Below are positions 26,508-37,729 of a stretch of 64,000 bases of DNA, piece by piece (the first letter of the stretch is position 1; each line of letters starts with the position of its first letter). The stretch covers positions 434,001 through 498,000 of the forward strand of contig DEMH01000009.1 in assembly GCA_002354805.1 (NCBI GenBank), in the 5' to 3' direction. Made by a program: the position numbers and the translations under genes. The notes beneath the pieces were generated by a model that saw only the letters and a program-made list of their open reading frames with translations, made no database searches and had not been told where the DNA came from. Source of the DNA: Gammaproteobacteria bacterium UBA2675. Its GTDB lineage: Bacteria > Pseudomonadota > Gammaproteobacteria > Pseudomonadales > Pseudohongiellaceae.

Positions 26508-27587
26508 ATGAAATTCACGGGCAGTCCGACTTTTACGCATCGGCAACAGGACAAGATAGGCGTTCTGGTCACCAATCTGGGAACGCCGGATGCACCTAAA
26601 ACTTCAGCCTTGCGACGCTACCTGAAGCAGTTCCTGTGGGACCCGCGAGTGGTGGAGGTGCCGCGACCAGTCTGGTGGCTGATCCTGCATGGTGTCATTC
26701 TGAATATCCGACCGCCACGATCGGCCAAGGCGTATGCTACGGTGTTTACCGAGCAGGGCTCGCCATTGTTGTTTCACACACGCAACCAGGCGCAGGCGCT
26801 GGCCAAAAAGCTGAATGAAAATGGCCATGACAATCTGGTGGTGGATTTTGCTATGCGATACGGCAACCCCTCCATCCCTTCGGTATTGCAGAAGATGATG
26901 GACCAGGGCGTGCGCCAGCTGCTTGTGTTGCCTCTGTATCCACAGTATTCAGCCTCCACGTCGGCGTCCACGTTTGATGCCATCGCCCAGGATTTCGCAA
27001 AACGGCGCTGGCTTCCGGATTTTCGCTTTGTCAGCCACTACCATGATTTTGATCCTTTCATTCAGGCCGCTGCAACTCGCATTCGGGAACACTGGCAGCA
27101 GCACGGTCGCGCGGACAGACTGCTGTTCTCCTACCATGGCGTGCCCAAGAAGTACCTGCTGAATGGCGACCCCTATCACTGTGAATGCCACAAGACCACA
27201 CGCTTGCTGGCGCAGGCACTGGAGCTTGGCGACGATGAGTGGCAAACCACATTCCAGAGCCGGTTCGGCCGGGAAGAATGGCTGAAGCCCTACACCGACG
27301 AGACACTGAAGGCCATGCCAGGGCAAGGCATCAAGTCAGTACAGGTATTCTGCCCCGGTTTTTCCGCTGACTGCCTGGAAACCATTGAAGAGATTGGTGA
27401 AGAGAACCGCGAATACTTCATGCACGCTGGTGGAGAGCGTTATGAGTATATCTCCGCGCTCAACGACAGGCCTGAGCACATCGATGCGTTGGCGACACTG
27501 GTGGAGAAAAATCTGACAGGATGGTCAGTTGAGACGGTAGACGAACATCGTCAGCTGTTGGCGCAGGCGCACGGCGCCAAAGACTAG
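26508..27587 (+). CDS. hemH: Ferrochelatase
   Basis: Inserts Fe2+ into protoporphyrin IX, the last step of protohaem synthesis; 359 residues. GVLVTNLGTPDAP opens the fold. The metal-binding His is in FSYHGVPKKYL and the conserved Glu in GFSADCLETIEEIGEE. DPYHCECHKTTRLLA and VFCPGFSADC are typical of proteobacterial enzymes. The start ATG is preceded by GAGAGA. A strong hairpin follows the stop. Confidence 0.95.
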   Translation: MKFTGSPTFTHRQQDKIGVLVTNLGTPDAPKTSALRRYLKQFLWDPRVVEVPRPVWWLILHGVILNIRPPRSAKAYATVFTEQGSPLLFHTRNQAQALAKKLNENGHDNLVVDFAMRYGNPSIPSVLQKMMDQGVRQLLVLPLYPQYSASTSASTFDAIAQDFAKRRWLPDFRFVSHYHDFDPFIQAAATRIREHWQQHGRADRLLFSYHGVPKKYLLNGDPYHCECHKTTRLLAQALELGDDEWQTTFQSRFGREEWLKPYTDETLKAMPGQGIKSVQVFCPGFSADCLETIEEIGEENREYFMHAGGERYEYISALNDRPEHIDALATLVEKNLTGWSVETVDEHRQLLAQAHGAKD

Positions 27588-27616
27588 CAGCCTGTTGGGC
27601 AGAAAAGTTCTGCGTT

Positions 27617-27647
27617 CGGCATGGCGACATAAACTGCCGCCATGCCG
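27617..27647. terminator. Hairpin between convergent hemH and tolC-like genes
   Basis: Ten-base-pair perfect stem CGGCATGGCG/CGCCATGCCG with an 11-base loop, in the 72-base gap between two convergent stops. Probably serves both strands; no clear T-run on either side. Confidence 0.6.
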
Positions 27648-27659
27648 GGCGCGATAAGA

Positions 27660-29012
27660 TTACTGAGCGGAGGCGGTCTCGGCTTCCAGCCACTCATTCA
27701 GGTCGATCACGTCCTGCGGAGTCAGTACGCCGGCAGTGCGCTTCAACTGCAGTGTGTCGATGACGTAGTTGTATCGCGCATCGGAGTAGTTGCGCAGTGC
27801 AACGAACAGTTGCTGGCGCGCCAGTACGACGTCAACAATGTTACGTGTACCCACTTCATAACCGGCTTCGATGGCGTTCAGAGCGGCCTCAGCTGACACG
27901 ATGGCCTGCTGACGCTGGGCGATCACCATGGCGTCGGTGTTGACGCGTCGAAACGCGTTACGGATATCCTGGGTTACCTGACGACGCGCCAGATTGGCAG
28001 ATTCCTGCTGAGCAACCAGATCGTACTCAGCCTGCTCGCGGCGTGCAGTCGTTGCAAAACCCGAGAACAGTGGCACGCTGACGGTCAGTGACAGACTGGC
28101 GCCTTCAATGGCTCCGGCATCACGCAGGCTGCCGTCGGCACCCCGGGTAGAGTTCGATTCAGTGTTCTGATAACCGCCCTGCAGGCTGACAGTCGGCAGG
28201 TGATCTGAGCGACGTGCCTTGGCGATCAGCGTCTGGGCGTCAACGCCTGCGAGTGCGGCCTGCAGCTGCGGGTTGTTGTTCATCGCTTCGCTGACCCACT
28301 GTTCGATATCGCCGTCCGCGGGCGTTACCGGGAAATCTTCACGCAGCACGTCGATATTCGGATGCGGCTGGCCGGTGATCGCTTCCAGCGCCTCATAGCT
28401 GCTGGCCAGTATGTCTTCGGCGAGAATGGTGTTGTTACGCGCCAGGTCATAAGCAGCCTGAGCCTCGTAGACTTCGGTAATGGCAACCAGGCCGACTTCC
28501 TCGCGCTGCTGTGTGCGCTCGAACTGACGCTGCGAAGCCTCTTCTTCCTGGCGGCGGGTGTTCAGGTCGTCAATGGCGCGCAGCACATTAAAGTAGGCGG
28601 AGGCCACGCGAATGATCAGATCCTGTTCCTGGGCCTGAAAGTTGAACATGCGTGCCTGGTCAGCTTCCTTGGCGCCCTGATAGCTGTACCAGCTGGCCAG
28701 GTTCAGCACCGACTGGCTCACGTTGACGCCATAACGGGTGGTTTCCTGATCCAGATCGGTCAATGTGACCTGACCCTCAAGGCCGGAGGCCTGTCGCTGT
28801 TCGGTAAATGAAGCACTGGCCTGTGGCAGTAGGCTGGCTCTTGCCTGAATCACCTGTTGCTGACCGGATCGCAGCTGTGCCTGGGCCTGACGAAGCGTCG
28901 GGTCATTGCGCATGGCCAGCTCCAGTATGGTCACCAGATCATCAGCCAAGGCTATTTGCGAGGCAAATACCAAACCCGCCGCGAGAACTGTTTTGCGGAA
29001 AAAACGTTGCAT
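27660..29012 (-). CDS. tolC: TolC-family outer membrane channel protein
   Basis: 450 residues from the ATG at 29012, with AGGACTTCTG upstream; the frame is open further but those codons precede the signal peptide. Residues 1-23 (MQRFFRKTVLAAGLVFASQI and LA) are a signal peptide. Two tandem outer-membrane-efflux repeats follow: helices with LEQATLR-like LAMRNDPTLRQAQAQL, then AMNNNPQLQAALAGVDAQTL near residue 235. GYEVGTRNIVDVVLARQQL is the conserved end of the second repeat. It is the type used by type I secretion and MacAB-like systems. No inner-membrane partner is adjacent. Confidence 0.9.
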   Translation of the reverse strand: MQRFFRKTVLAAGLVFASQIALADDLVTILELAMRNDPTLRQAQAQLRSGQQQVIQARASLLPQASASFTEQRQASGLEGQVTLTDLDQETTRYGVNVSQSVLNLASWYSYQGAKEADQARMFNFQAQEQDLIIRVASAYFNVLRAIDDLNTRRQEEEASQRQFERTQQREEVGLVAITEVYEAQAAYDLARNNTILAEDILASSYEALEAITGQPHPNIDVLREDFPVTPADGDIEQWVSEAMNNNPQLQAALAGVDAQTLIAKARRSDHLPTVSLQGGYQNTESNSTRGADGSLRDAGAIEGASLSLTVSVPLFSGFATTARREQAEYDLVAQQESANLARRQVTQDIRNAFRRVNTDAMVIAQRQQAIVSAEAALNAIEAGYEVGTRNIVDVVLARQQLFVALRNYSDARYNYVIDTLQLKRTAGVLTPQDVIDLNEWLEAETASAQ

Positions 29013-29260
29013 AGTCAGAAGTCCTGTTACATTAATCATTGGCTGAAAAAATGCCAGCTGTGAAAGCGGCCTGGATTCAGCCAGAGAGGGCCCGCAGAGC
29101 ATTCGCCATTCTACACAGTGTTACGAAACTATCCAATTAACAGATTGTGAAGAGATTGTGTCGCTTGACATTACACTACCTGCCGCAGGCGGTAACACTT
29201 TGCCTCGCTTTAAGGCATAATGAGCGGCTCTGAACCGTGCCTATAAATTTCTATACAGCA

Positions 29261-31191
<1,931 letters not shown>

Positions 31192-31196
31192 CAGGC

Positions 31197-32270
31197 ATGA
31201 CAGATATCAAAGCAGACGATCTCAACATCGAGTCCATTGACACATTGATGACCCCGCAGCAACTCAAGGAACAGATGCCACTGCAGGGAGCGGCGCTGGA
31301 ATCCGTTCGCAAGGGTCGACAGACCATTTTCGACATTCTGGATCGAAAAGATCCGCGACTGTTTGTGGTGGTTGGCCCGTGTTCCATTCATGACCCGAAA
31401 GCGGCCATGGATTACGCCGAGCGCCTTAAGAAGCTGGCAGACGAGGTGCAGGACAGCCTGTATATCGTCATGCGCGTCTATTTTGAAAAGCCGCGTACTT
31501 CCGTCGGCTGGAAAGGCCTGATCAATGACCCGTTCATGGATGACACATTCCAGATTGAAGAAGGCCTGAAGATCGGTCGCAAACTGCTGCTGGATGTTGC
31601 CAACATGGGGCTGCCGGCATCGACGGAAGCGCTGGACCCGATTTCACCGCAGTATCTGCAGGACCTGATTGCATGGTCGGCCATTGGGGCTCGCACCACC
31701 GAATCTCAGACACACCGCGAGATGTCCAGTGGACTGTCATCGGCAGTCGGCTTCAAGAACGGCACCGACGGTGGTCTGACTGTTGCCGTCAACGCCATGC
31801 AGTCGGTAAGCCATCCACACCGTTTCCTGGGCATCAACAAGGACGGTCAGGTTGCTGTTGTGCGCACCAAGGGCAACCCGTATGCACACGTCGTGCTGCG
31901 CGGTGGTTCTGCCGGCCCCAACTACGATTCGGTGCACGTGGCGAAGGCCGAGGAAGCACTGAAGAAGGGCGGTGTCAGCACCAATATCATGATCGACTGC
32001 AGCCACGCCAACTCCAACAAGGATCCATCGATTCAGTCGCTGGTCCTGAAAGATGTGACACATCAGATACTGGAAGGCAATGAGTCCATCATCGGTGTCA
32101 TGCTTGAGAGTAACATCAACTTCGGCAATCAGAAGATCCCCAAGGATCTAAAGGAGCTGAAATACGGTGTCTCCGTGACTGATGCCTGCATTGACTGGGC
32201 GGAGACCGAGCGCAGCATCAAGGAAATGGCTGCCAAGCTGAAGGATGTGCTGCCGGCCCGCGCAAAATAG
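31197..32270 (+). CDS. aroF: 3-deoxy-7-phosphoheptulonate (DAHP) synthase, class I
   Basis: Condenses phosphoenolpyruvate and erythrose 4-phosphate at the entry to aromatic biosynthesis; 357 residues, as in the AroF/G/H type. Motifs: VVGPCSIHDPKAA, YFEKPRTSVGWKGLINDP, SAIGARTTESQTHRE, and the metal-site DCSHANSNKDP. Which aromatic amino acid inhibits it cannot be read with certainty; the symbol is by family only. No ribosome binding site stronger than ACAGGC is visible, consistent with coupling to thiC. Confidence 0.93.
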   Translation: MTDIKADDLNIESIDTLMTPQQLKEQMPLQGAALESVRKGRQTIFDILDRKDPRLFVVVGPCSIHDPKAAMDYAERLKKLADEVQDSLYIVMRVYFEKPRTSVGWKGLINDPFMDDTFQIEEGLKIGRKLLLDVANMGLPASTEALDPISPQYLQDLIAWSAIGARTTESQTHREMSSGLSSAVGFKNGTDGGLTVAVNAMQSVSHPHRFLGINKDGQVAVVRTKGNPYAHVVLRGGSAGPNYDSVHVAKAEEALKKGGVSTNIMIDCSHANSNKDPSIQSLVLKDVTHQILEGNESIIGVMLESNINFGNQKIPKDLKELKYGVSVTDACIDWAETERSIKEMAAKLKDVLPARAK

Positions 32271-32282
32271 CCGTGCTAAAAA

Positions 32283-32303
32283 ATTAACAGAACGCTTGTT
32301 AAT
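32283..32303. promoter_or_regulatory. Inverted repeat between aroF and the adaptor gene
   Basis: ATTAACA-N7-TGTTAAT, a perfect 7-base inverted repeat just after the aroF stop and 10 bases upstream of a promoter candidate. It could be an operator for the efflux operon or the base of a weak terminator. Confidence 0.35.
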
Positions 32304-32312
32304 GATTCGCAA

Positions 32313-32340
32313 TTGGATTATCGTTCGTTGACCGTATAAA
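32313..32340 (+). promoter_or_regulatory. Candidate sigma70 promoter of the efflux operon
   Basis: TTGGAT and TATAAA separated by 16 bases; TATAAA ends 21 bases before the ATG of the adaptor gene. Seen by eye only. Confidence 0.4.
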
Positions 32341-32361
32341 AAAACAACAACGGACAACGCG

Positions 32362-33621
32362 ATGGCTATGGACAGAACCATTGAACGGCGCGGCAGGCCA
32401 TTCTGGCATTGGATAATGCTGTGTGTGGTTGTTGGGGTCGTTCTCTGGTTTGTGTACCAAGCGGTATCCAGTGCGTCTCTTAGAACCGCGCGTGTTCCTG
32501 CCGATCAACTTATCATCAGCCGCGCTCAGATTGGCACATTCGAAGATCTGATTTCTGTTCGCGGCACCGTTCAACCCCTGAACAGTGTGTTCCTTGATGC
32601 CGTCAATGGAGGTGTGGTCGAGCAGGTCTTTGTCGAAGAAGGCGCCTTTGTAGAAGCAGGGCAGCCTCTACTGCAACTCAGCAATACATCCCTCCGCCTC
32701 AATGTTGCCAGCAATGACACGGCAATTACCGAGCAGCTTAATAACCTCAACAATATCGCCAACGGTTTTGAAACCACGCGGCTTAATACCGAACGCGAAA
32801 TCATCAACCTGGAGTACCGAATCGTCACGCTGGAGCGCCAGATGCGTCGCCAGCAGGAGCTTGTGAATGATCGCATGATTTCGCAGGAAGACTTTGACGC
32901 AATCGTGGATGAGCTTGAGTATCAGAACCGACTACTGAGCAATACCCGGGATCGACAGGCACTGGAGAACCGGATTCGCGAGAATCGCCAGTTGCAAATT
33001 GCACAGCAGATCGAAAAGCTGGAAGAAAACCTGGCCCTCGCCCAGAGCAGCTTTGAGAGCCTACTGGTGCGAGCTCCCATCAGTGGTCAACTGACGTCAT
33101 TGCTCGCCCAGATTGGGGAAAGTAAAACCAGTGGCGAGCGCCTTGGCCAGATTGATGTTGTCGATCAGTACAAGGTTGCCGCCCAGGTTGATGAATTCTA
33201 TATCTCCCGTGTAGCGCCCGGGCAATCTGCCGGCTTTTTTCTTGCCGGGAATGACTATCAGGTGGTTGTGGACAGGGTCTATCCAGAGGTCAGCAATGGG
33301 GTTTTTACGGTCGACCTGATTTTTGCTGGGGAAATGCCGGCGAATCTGCGTCGAGGACAGTCCTTGCAACTGGAACTCGTGCTGGGCAGTCCACAGGAAA
33401 CCCTGCTGCTGCCGGTGGGGAGCTACGTGCAGGACACCGGTGGCAACTGGGTTTTTGTGCTGGATGAATCCGGTACCAGTGCCTATCGCCGCGAGATTGT
33501 TGCGGGCCGCCGTAATAACCGTTTTATCGAAGTACGCGAAGGACTTAGCGCAGGAGACCGGGTCATTACTTCCGGATATGGCGCCATGGCTGACACAGAG
33601 AGGGTTCTGTTAACTCAATAA
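32362..33621 (+). CDS. HlyD/MacA-family periplasmic adaptor of an ABC efflux system
   Basis: 419 residues. An N-terminal membrane anchor (about residues 14-34, WHWIMLCVVVGVVLWFVYQA) is followed by a half-lipoyl segment (VRGTVQPLNSVFLDAV), a long coiled-coil hairpin (about residues 110-225), the second lipoyl half (LVRAPISGQLTSLLAQIGE), and beta-barrel and membrane-proximal domains ending SAGDRVITSGYGAM. This is the adaptor that joins an inner-membrane ABC pump to a TolC channel. The ATPase gene starts 28 bases later. Confidence 0.88.
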   Translation: MAMDRTIERRGRPFWHWIMLCVVVGVVLWFVYQAVSSASLRTARVPADQLIISRAQIGTFEDLISVRGTVQPLNSVFLDAVNGGVVEQVFVEEGAFVEAGQPLLQLSNTSLRLNVASNDTAITEQLNNLNNIANGFETTRLNTEREIINLEYRIVTLERQMRRQQELVNDRMISQEDFDAIVDELEYQNRLLSNTRDRQALENRIRENRQLQIAQQIEKLEENLALAQSSFESLLVRAPISGQLTSLLAQIGESKTSGERLGQIDVVDQYKVAAQVDEFYISRVAPGQSAGFFLAGNDYQVVVDRVYPEVSNGVFTVDLIFAGEMPANLRRGQSLQLELVLGSPQETLLLPVGSYVQDTGGNWVFVLDESGTSAYRREIVAGRRNNRFIEVREGLSAGDRVITSGYGAMADTERVLLTQ

Positions 33622-33649
33622 GGCGAGTGCCACACCAGGGAACGCAACG

Positions 33650-34345
33650 ATGATTAAACTCGACAAGATCTGCAAGGTACACCGAACCGACGAGATTGAA
33701 ACTGCTGCACTGGACGACATCAATCTGACAGTACAAAAAGGCGAATTCCTGTCCATTATGGGGCCCTCAGGCTGTGGCAAATCGACCTTGCTCAACGTTC
33801 TCGGTCTGCTTGATACACCCAGCAGCGGCCACTACTTTTTCGACGGCGAAGACCTTGCCGGCTACAACGAGTCACAACGCGCCAGTATTCGGAAAGCCAA
33901 TATCGGCGTAATCTTCCAGAGCTTCAATCTGATTGATGAACTCACGGTTGCCCAGAATGTGGACCTGGCGCTTCTTTATCAGAAGATCCCGGCAAACGAA
34001 CGCAAAACCAAAGTTGAAGCGGTGCTCAAACGCGTGGCCATCGACCACCGCAGTAAACATTACCCCCAACAGCTTTCCGGTGGTCAGCAGCAACGCGTTG
34101 CGATCGCCCGGGCAATTGTCACCAGTCCCAAGGTGTTGCTGGCAGATGAGCCGACCGGAAATCTTGATACCAGAAATGGTGATGATGTGATGGCGCTGCT
34201 CAAAGAGCTGAATCATGACGGCGCCACCGTCATCATGGTGACGCACTCTGAGCATTACGCGGCCTACGGGTCACGGGTTATTCGCCTGCTCGATGGTCAG
34301 GTCGTCGACGCCAATGCCAAAGCCGACGCAGACGCCGTCCTGTAG
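33650..34345 (+). CDS. ABC transporter ATP-binding protein, MacB/LolD type
   Basis: 231 residues. Walker A is GPSGCGKSTLLN, the signature is LSGGQQQRVAIARA, Walker B is VLLADEPTGNLD and the H-loop His is in MVTHSEHYA. The combination of QQQRVAIARAI and DEPTGNLD marks the MacB/LolD/FtsE group. It lies between an adaptor and an FtsX-type permease, so a MacAB-like mechanotransmission system is the best reading. Confidence 0.93.
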   Translation: MIKLDKICKVHRTDEIETAALDDINLTVQKGEFLSIMGPSGCGKSTLLNVLGLLDTPSSGHYFFDGEDLAGYNESQRASIRKANIGVIFQSFNLIDELTVAQNVDLALLYQKIPANERKTKVEAVLKRVAIDHRSKHYPQQLSGGQQQRVAIARAIVTSPKVLLADEPTGNLDTRNGDDVMALLKELNHDGATVIMVTHSEHYAAYGSRVIRLLDGQVVDANAKADADAVL

Positions 34346-34381
34346 CCTGCGCTTCACGACTTTCCATCGGGGGAATTCACC

Positions 34382-36832
34382 GTGTTCCAGAACTATCTGA
34401 TCGTTGCCTTTCGCAATCTTCGCAAGCAGCCGGGTTTCACGGCCATCAAAGTGCTCAGTCTGAGTCTGGGCTTGATCTGCAGCATCCTCGTCCTGATGCA
34501 TGTTCAGTACACAAGCAGTTATGACAAACATTTCAGCAACTGGCAGAACATTTATCGTGTCGTGTCCAGTTTGACCGCATCTGGACAGAGAATTGATTCC
34601 AGCTGGATTTCGGAGGGTATCTACAGTTCATTGCTTCAGGATTATGGTCAAATCGAAAAGGCCGCCAAGGTTGTTAACGTCAGTGGCCTGTTTAGCTACC
34701 GTGATGTGTCAGCTCCTAACCGATACTGGTGGGTAGATCCTGAGTTTCTGGAAATTTTTTCATTTAATTTTATACAGGGTGCGTCGGAGACGGCGCTGAC
34801 AGATCCCAATACCATTGTATTGACTCAGAGCACCGCTCGGAAATATTTTGGCTCTGAAGATCCGATGGGCAAGGTGCTTACCCTGGACGGGCTGGCGGAC
34901 CTGCGTGTCACCGGGGTGATCAGCGACCTGCCCCCTAATACGCATATAGACATTCAGGCAATGATTGGCAGTCCAACAGGCCGACAAATGATTGGTGAGA
35001 CATTCATGAATAGCCCGGGCTGGGCAAGTTATAACGGTACCATGTTGTACGTAGTGATACCTGACCCCGCATCTGTGGAATCCATGCGCTATGACCTGCC
35101 GAATTTTATCGAAAGAAATGTGCCCGACGTGCAGCGTGACTTCGTGCTGAGTCTGGACACGGCGCTGGATCTGGAACCGCTGGCGGATGCCCACCTGTCA
35201 CCACGTCAGGGCTTTGCAGCTGCGGACTACAGTCGAACACTGGTGTTGGGTGGGTTGATAACGTTTGCCGTGCTGATTCTGCTGAGCTCCTGCATCAACT
35301 TTGGAAACCTGTCATTGGCGCAAATGCAGCAACGGGGCAAAGAAATTGGCGTTCGCAAAACGCTGGGCGCCACCCGCAATGATCTGCTTACGCAATTCCT
35401 GGTTGAGTCCTTGTTGCTTACCTTATTAGCCCTGCTTGTTGCACTGCCCGTTATCTATCTTGCCATCGGCCCCTATACAGCATTGACAGACACTGCCTTC
35501 ACATTCGGCGATATGTTTTTGTCATCGCAGATTCTGTTGATCATGCTGTTTGTTTTGCTGGTCGGCTTGTTGTCCGGACTTGTCCCCGCATGGCGTATGT
35601 CGCGTTTTGCACCGGTTGCGTCGATAGGCAGTAAACGTGATGGTGGCAAGGCTGACCGAATGTGGCGATCAGCGCTGACGATAACACAGTTTACCTTTGC
35701 CATTGTGCTCGCCATTCTTGCACTCGGGATCAGCCAGCAGATCCGTCATCTGAATGAAATCGACATCGGTTTCAATCGCAGCAACCTGGTGGTGCTGGAT
35801 ACAATGTACAACCCCAGAAATCCGGATCAGTTTAATTACAACGCGCTGGTTGATGAACTGAGACAGCATCCGGGCATCATCACCATTGGCAAGTCAGTAA
35901 GTCCACCGCCTTCAAATGGTGGATACAATCCCTGGCGACGTTCTGATCAGCCAGCGGAAGTTACCCAGGCGGTCAGCCACCTGGGAGTCGATGAAAACTA
36001 TCTGGATGCCATGCAGCTTGAGCTGTTGGCAGGGCGTAATTTTTCACCCGAGTTTCCCGCTGATTTCATGCCGAATGGTCAGCCTGATACCACGCAGACC
36101 TACGGCATCCTGATCACGCCGGAAACAGTGACTAAATTTGAACTGGGCAGTCCTGAGCGCGCGATCAACCAAGTGCTGAATCTTGGCGCACTGAACTTCC
36201 GAATTATTGGTGTAGTCAATGACTTCCGGCTGTCTGGCGGGGTGGAGGATTTTATGCGTTCCACCGGCATACTGCGCGCCACGCTTCAGCCGATGCGTTC
36301 ACTGTTGATCAGAATTGATCCGTCACAACAGGCCAGCGCGCTGAATCACATTGATACGGTGTGGGCCAGACACCGGTCTGATGCCCCGATTGATAGAGAG
36401 TTTTACGAGCAGACGTTTAGCCAACAGATCCTGGACCAGACAACTGGCATCAATCGTGCCGCGCAGTTTGCGGCCGTCATTACCATCATGATTGCTGTCA
36501 TGGGGTTGTATGCGCTCGCGTACTACGCCACCGAGCGTCGAGCCAAGGAGATTGGTGTTCGCAAGGTGCTGGGCGCAACAGCGCGCTCTATTGTGCAGCT
36601 GCTGGCTGTGGATTTTATTAAGCCAGTGCTGGTTGCCTGTCTGCTGGCCTGTGGTCTAGCCTATTTTGCGACTGCTTATTATTTCAGCCAGTTTTCGACG
36701 CCTGCCAGTATGTCTCCCCTTGTGTATCTTCTGGTTATTGTAGGAGTGGTTGTACTGGCCTTGTTGACGGTGTCATTGCAGTGCGTGCGGACCGCGCGCG
36801 CAGACCCGGTCAGGTCACTTCGTTCGGAGTAA
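34382..36832 (+). CDS. ABC transporter permease with two MacB-PCD/FtsX units
   Basis: 816 residues from a GTG at 34382 preceded by a good ribosome binding site (TCGGGGGAA). Each half has the FtsX layout. The first helix (LSLSLGLICSILVLMHVQYT) precedes a periplasmic domain. Helices follow at about residues 285-305, 335-360 and 380-405, with RGKEIGVRKTLGATRNDLL between them. A linker helix (about 430-452) begins a second unit whose cytoplasmic loop repeats the pattern as RAKEIGVRKVLGATARSIV. This is double the size of one MacB membrane half, so one chain may replace a dimer. The substrate is unknown; peptides or lipids are possible. Confidence 0.87.
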   Translation: MFQNYLIVAFRNLRKQPGFTAIKVLSLSLGLICSILVLMHVQYTSSYDKHFSNWQNIYRVVSSLTASGQRIDSSWISEGIYSSLLQDYGQIEKAAKVVNVSGLFSYRDVSAPNRYWWVDPEFLEIFSFNFIQGASETALTDPNTIVLTQSTARKYFGSEDPMGKVLTLDGLADLRVTGVISDLPPNTHIDIQAMIGSPTGRQMIGETFMNSPGWASYNGTMLYVVIPDPASVESMRYDLPNFIERNVPDVQRDFVLSLDTALDLEPLADAHLSPRQGFAAADYSRTLVLGGLITFAVLILLSSCINFGNLSLAQMQQRGKEIGVRKTLGATRNDLLTQFLVESLLLTLLALLVALPVIYLAIGPYTALTDTAFTFGDMFLSSQILLIMLFVLLVGLLSGLVPAWRMSRFAPVASIGSKRDGGKADRMWRSALTITQFTFAIVLAILALGISQQIRHLNEIDIGFNRSNLVVLDTMYNPRNPDQFNYNALVDELRQHPGIITIGKSVSPPPSNGGYNPWRRSDQPAEVTQAVSHLGVDENYLDAMQLELLAGRNFSPEFPADFMPNGQPDTTQTYGILITPETVTKFELGSPERAINQVLNLGALNFRIIGVVNDFRLSGGVEDFMRSTGILRATLQPMRSLLIRIDPSQQASALNHIDTVWARHRSDAPIDREFYEQTFSQQILDQTTGINRAAQFAAVITIMIAVMGLYALAYYATERRAKEIGVRKVLGATARSIVQLLAVDFIKPVLVACLLACGLAYFATAYYFSQFSTPASMSPLVYLLVIVGVVVLALLTVSLQCVRTARADPVRSLRSE

Positions 36833-36837
36833 ATGGC

Positions 36838-36861
36838 GGCGATGTGCTTCTCGCCATCGCC
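36838..36861 (+). terminator. Hairpin after the permease gene
   Basis: Seven-base-pair stem GGCGATG/CATCGCC with a 10-base loop, starting five bases after the stop. No strong T-run. Confidence 0.4.
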
Positions 36862-36964
36862 TACCCCCTTGAAATCTAAAGATATAGCCCGTACCCTGAA
36901 AGTGAAGTTGATGATTCATGAATAGAATCAGCCATGGACGATGACCGTGGCGAGGAGACTAAAT

Positions 36965-37360
36965 ATGAAAACGTCAATTCACCATAAGTCAGGCATGACG
37001 GCTATTCTGACAGCTGCGGCAGCGTTTATCGCCGCTTCTTTTGCAGGGCAGTCTTACGCGCAAGGCATGACAGACTCCTATCTGGAGTGGCAGGCCCGTA
37101 TGCAGGCTGGTCCCGACGAATATCTGTTTTTCGAGGATGACCGCAAGCAGGTTGTCTCCTACTCACAAGAGCGCATTGTGCGAGTCTGCACAGGTGAAAG
37201 CTCGATTGTGACACCGCTCAGCATTGAGTACGACGACAAAGAAACACTGGTCATGCCGGGCGACTGTATCCGGGTAGAGGCCATGGAAGTGTATCTTGAG
37301 CCTGAGGACACACTTGAACCCAATACCTTTCTGCGGGTACAGGTTGATACTTTGAGCTGA
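36965..37360 (+). CDS. Small secreted protein of unknown function
   Basis: 131 residues from the ATG at 36965, eight bases after GAGGAG. Residues 1-33 form a signal peptide (SGMTAILTAAAAFIAASF, cleavage after SYA). The mature part is acidic, with two Cys (in RVCTGE and GDCIRV) that could form a disulfide. SIEYDDKETLVMPGDCIRVEAMEVYLE reads as a short beta-rich domain; its core is LVMPGDCIRVEA. I recognise no family. It follows the efflux operon but has its own ribosome binding site and a terminator on either side. Confidence 0.7.
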   Translation: MKTSIHHKSGMTAILTAAAAFIAASFAGQSYAQGMTDSYLEWQARMQAGPDEYLFFEDDRKQVVSYSQERIVRVCTGESSIVTPLSIEYDDKETLVMPGDCIRVEAMEVYLEPEDTLEPNTFLRVQVDTLS

Positions 37361-37380
37361 TCAACTGGCCAGCGCATGCA

Positions 37381-37402
37381 GCCTGAGCCTGAAGGCTCAG
37401 GC
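37381..37402 (+). terminator. Nine-base-pair hairpin after the secreted-protein gene
   Basis: GCCTGAGCC-TGAA-GGCTCAGGC, perfect, 20 bases after the stop. Followed at once by a second, classical terminator. Confidence 0.55.
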
Positions 37403-37416
37403 TGTCTGTTCCCGGG

Positions 37417-37446
37417 AAAGCGCCTTACATAGGCGCTTTTCTTTTT
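37417..37446 (+). terminator. Rho-independent terminator
   Basis: AAAGCGCC and GGCGCTTT form an eight-base-pair stem with a seven-base loop, followed by TTTTCTTTTT. Textbook intrinsic terminator, though it ends only 40 bases before the next start. Confidence 0.8.
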
Positions 37447-37486
37447 GTGCCCGTCAACCTTTATGAAATTGACCAGGAGCCAGGAA

Positions 37487-37693
37487 ATGGAATCGAAGCA
37501 GGAACGCAAGCAACGCCGTCGTCGAGGTAATGTTGCCCTGGCGATTGGCCTGGGTCTCAGTGCAGGTGCAGGATTTGGACTGGTTCTAAACAGCCTGCCC
37601 TACGCCGTCCTCGCGGGGATCATTCTGGGCGGTGGTCTCTGGTTTGCCGGAGTTGGTGCGCGCAAGGAAGTTCACGAGCATCACAAATCATGA
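37487..37693 (+). CDS. Small glycine-rich membrane protein
   Basis: 68 residues from the ATG at 37487, with CAGGAG upstream. A highly basic N-terminus (ERKQRRRRG) precedes two hydrophobic segments (about residues 18-36 and 39-56), and the tail ends EVHEHHKS. Orientation by the positive-inside rule puts the N-terminus in the cytoplasm. No family recognised. Confidence 0.6.
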   Translation: MESKQERKQRRRRGNVALAIGLGLSAGAGFGLVLNSLPYAVLAGIILGGGLWFAGVGARKEVHEHHKS

Positions 37694-37729
37694 ACATAAC
37701 TTGCCTGGGCACAGACTTATAGCGTGGCC

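Noticed and set aside
27660..29012. The TolC-type gene as part of the MacAB-like operon
   Set aside because: It is on the opposite strand, more than 3 kb away, with thiC and the DAHP synthase between them. It may still serve as the partner, but not by operon.
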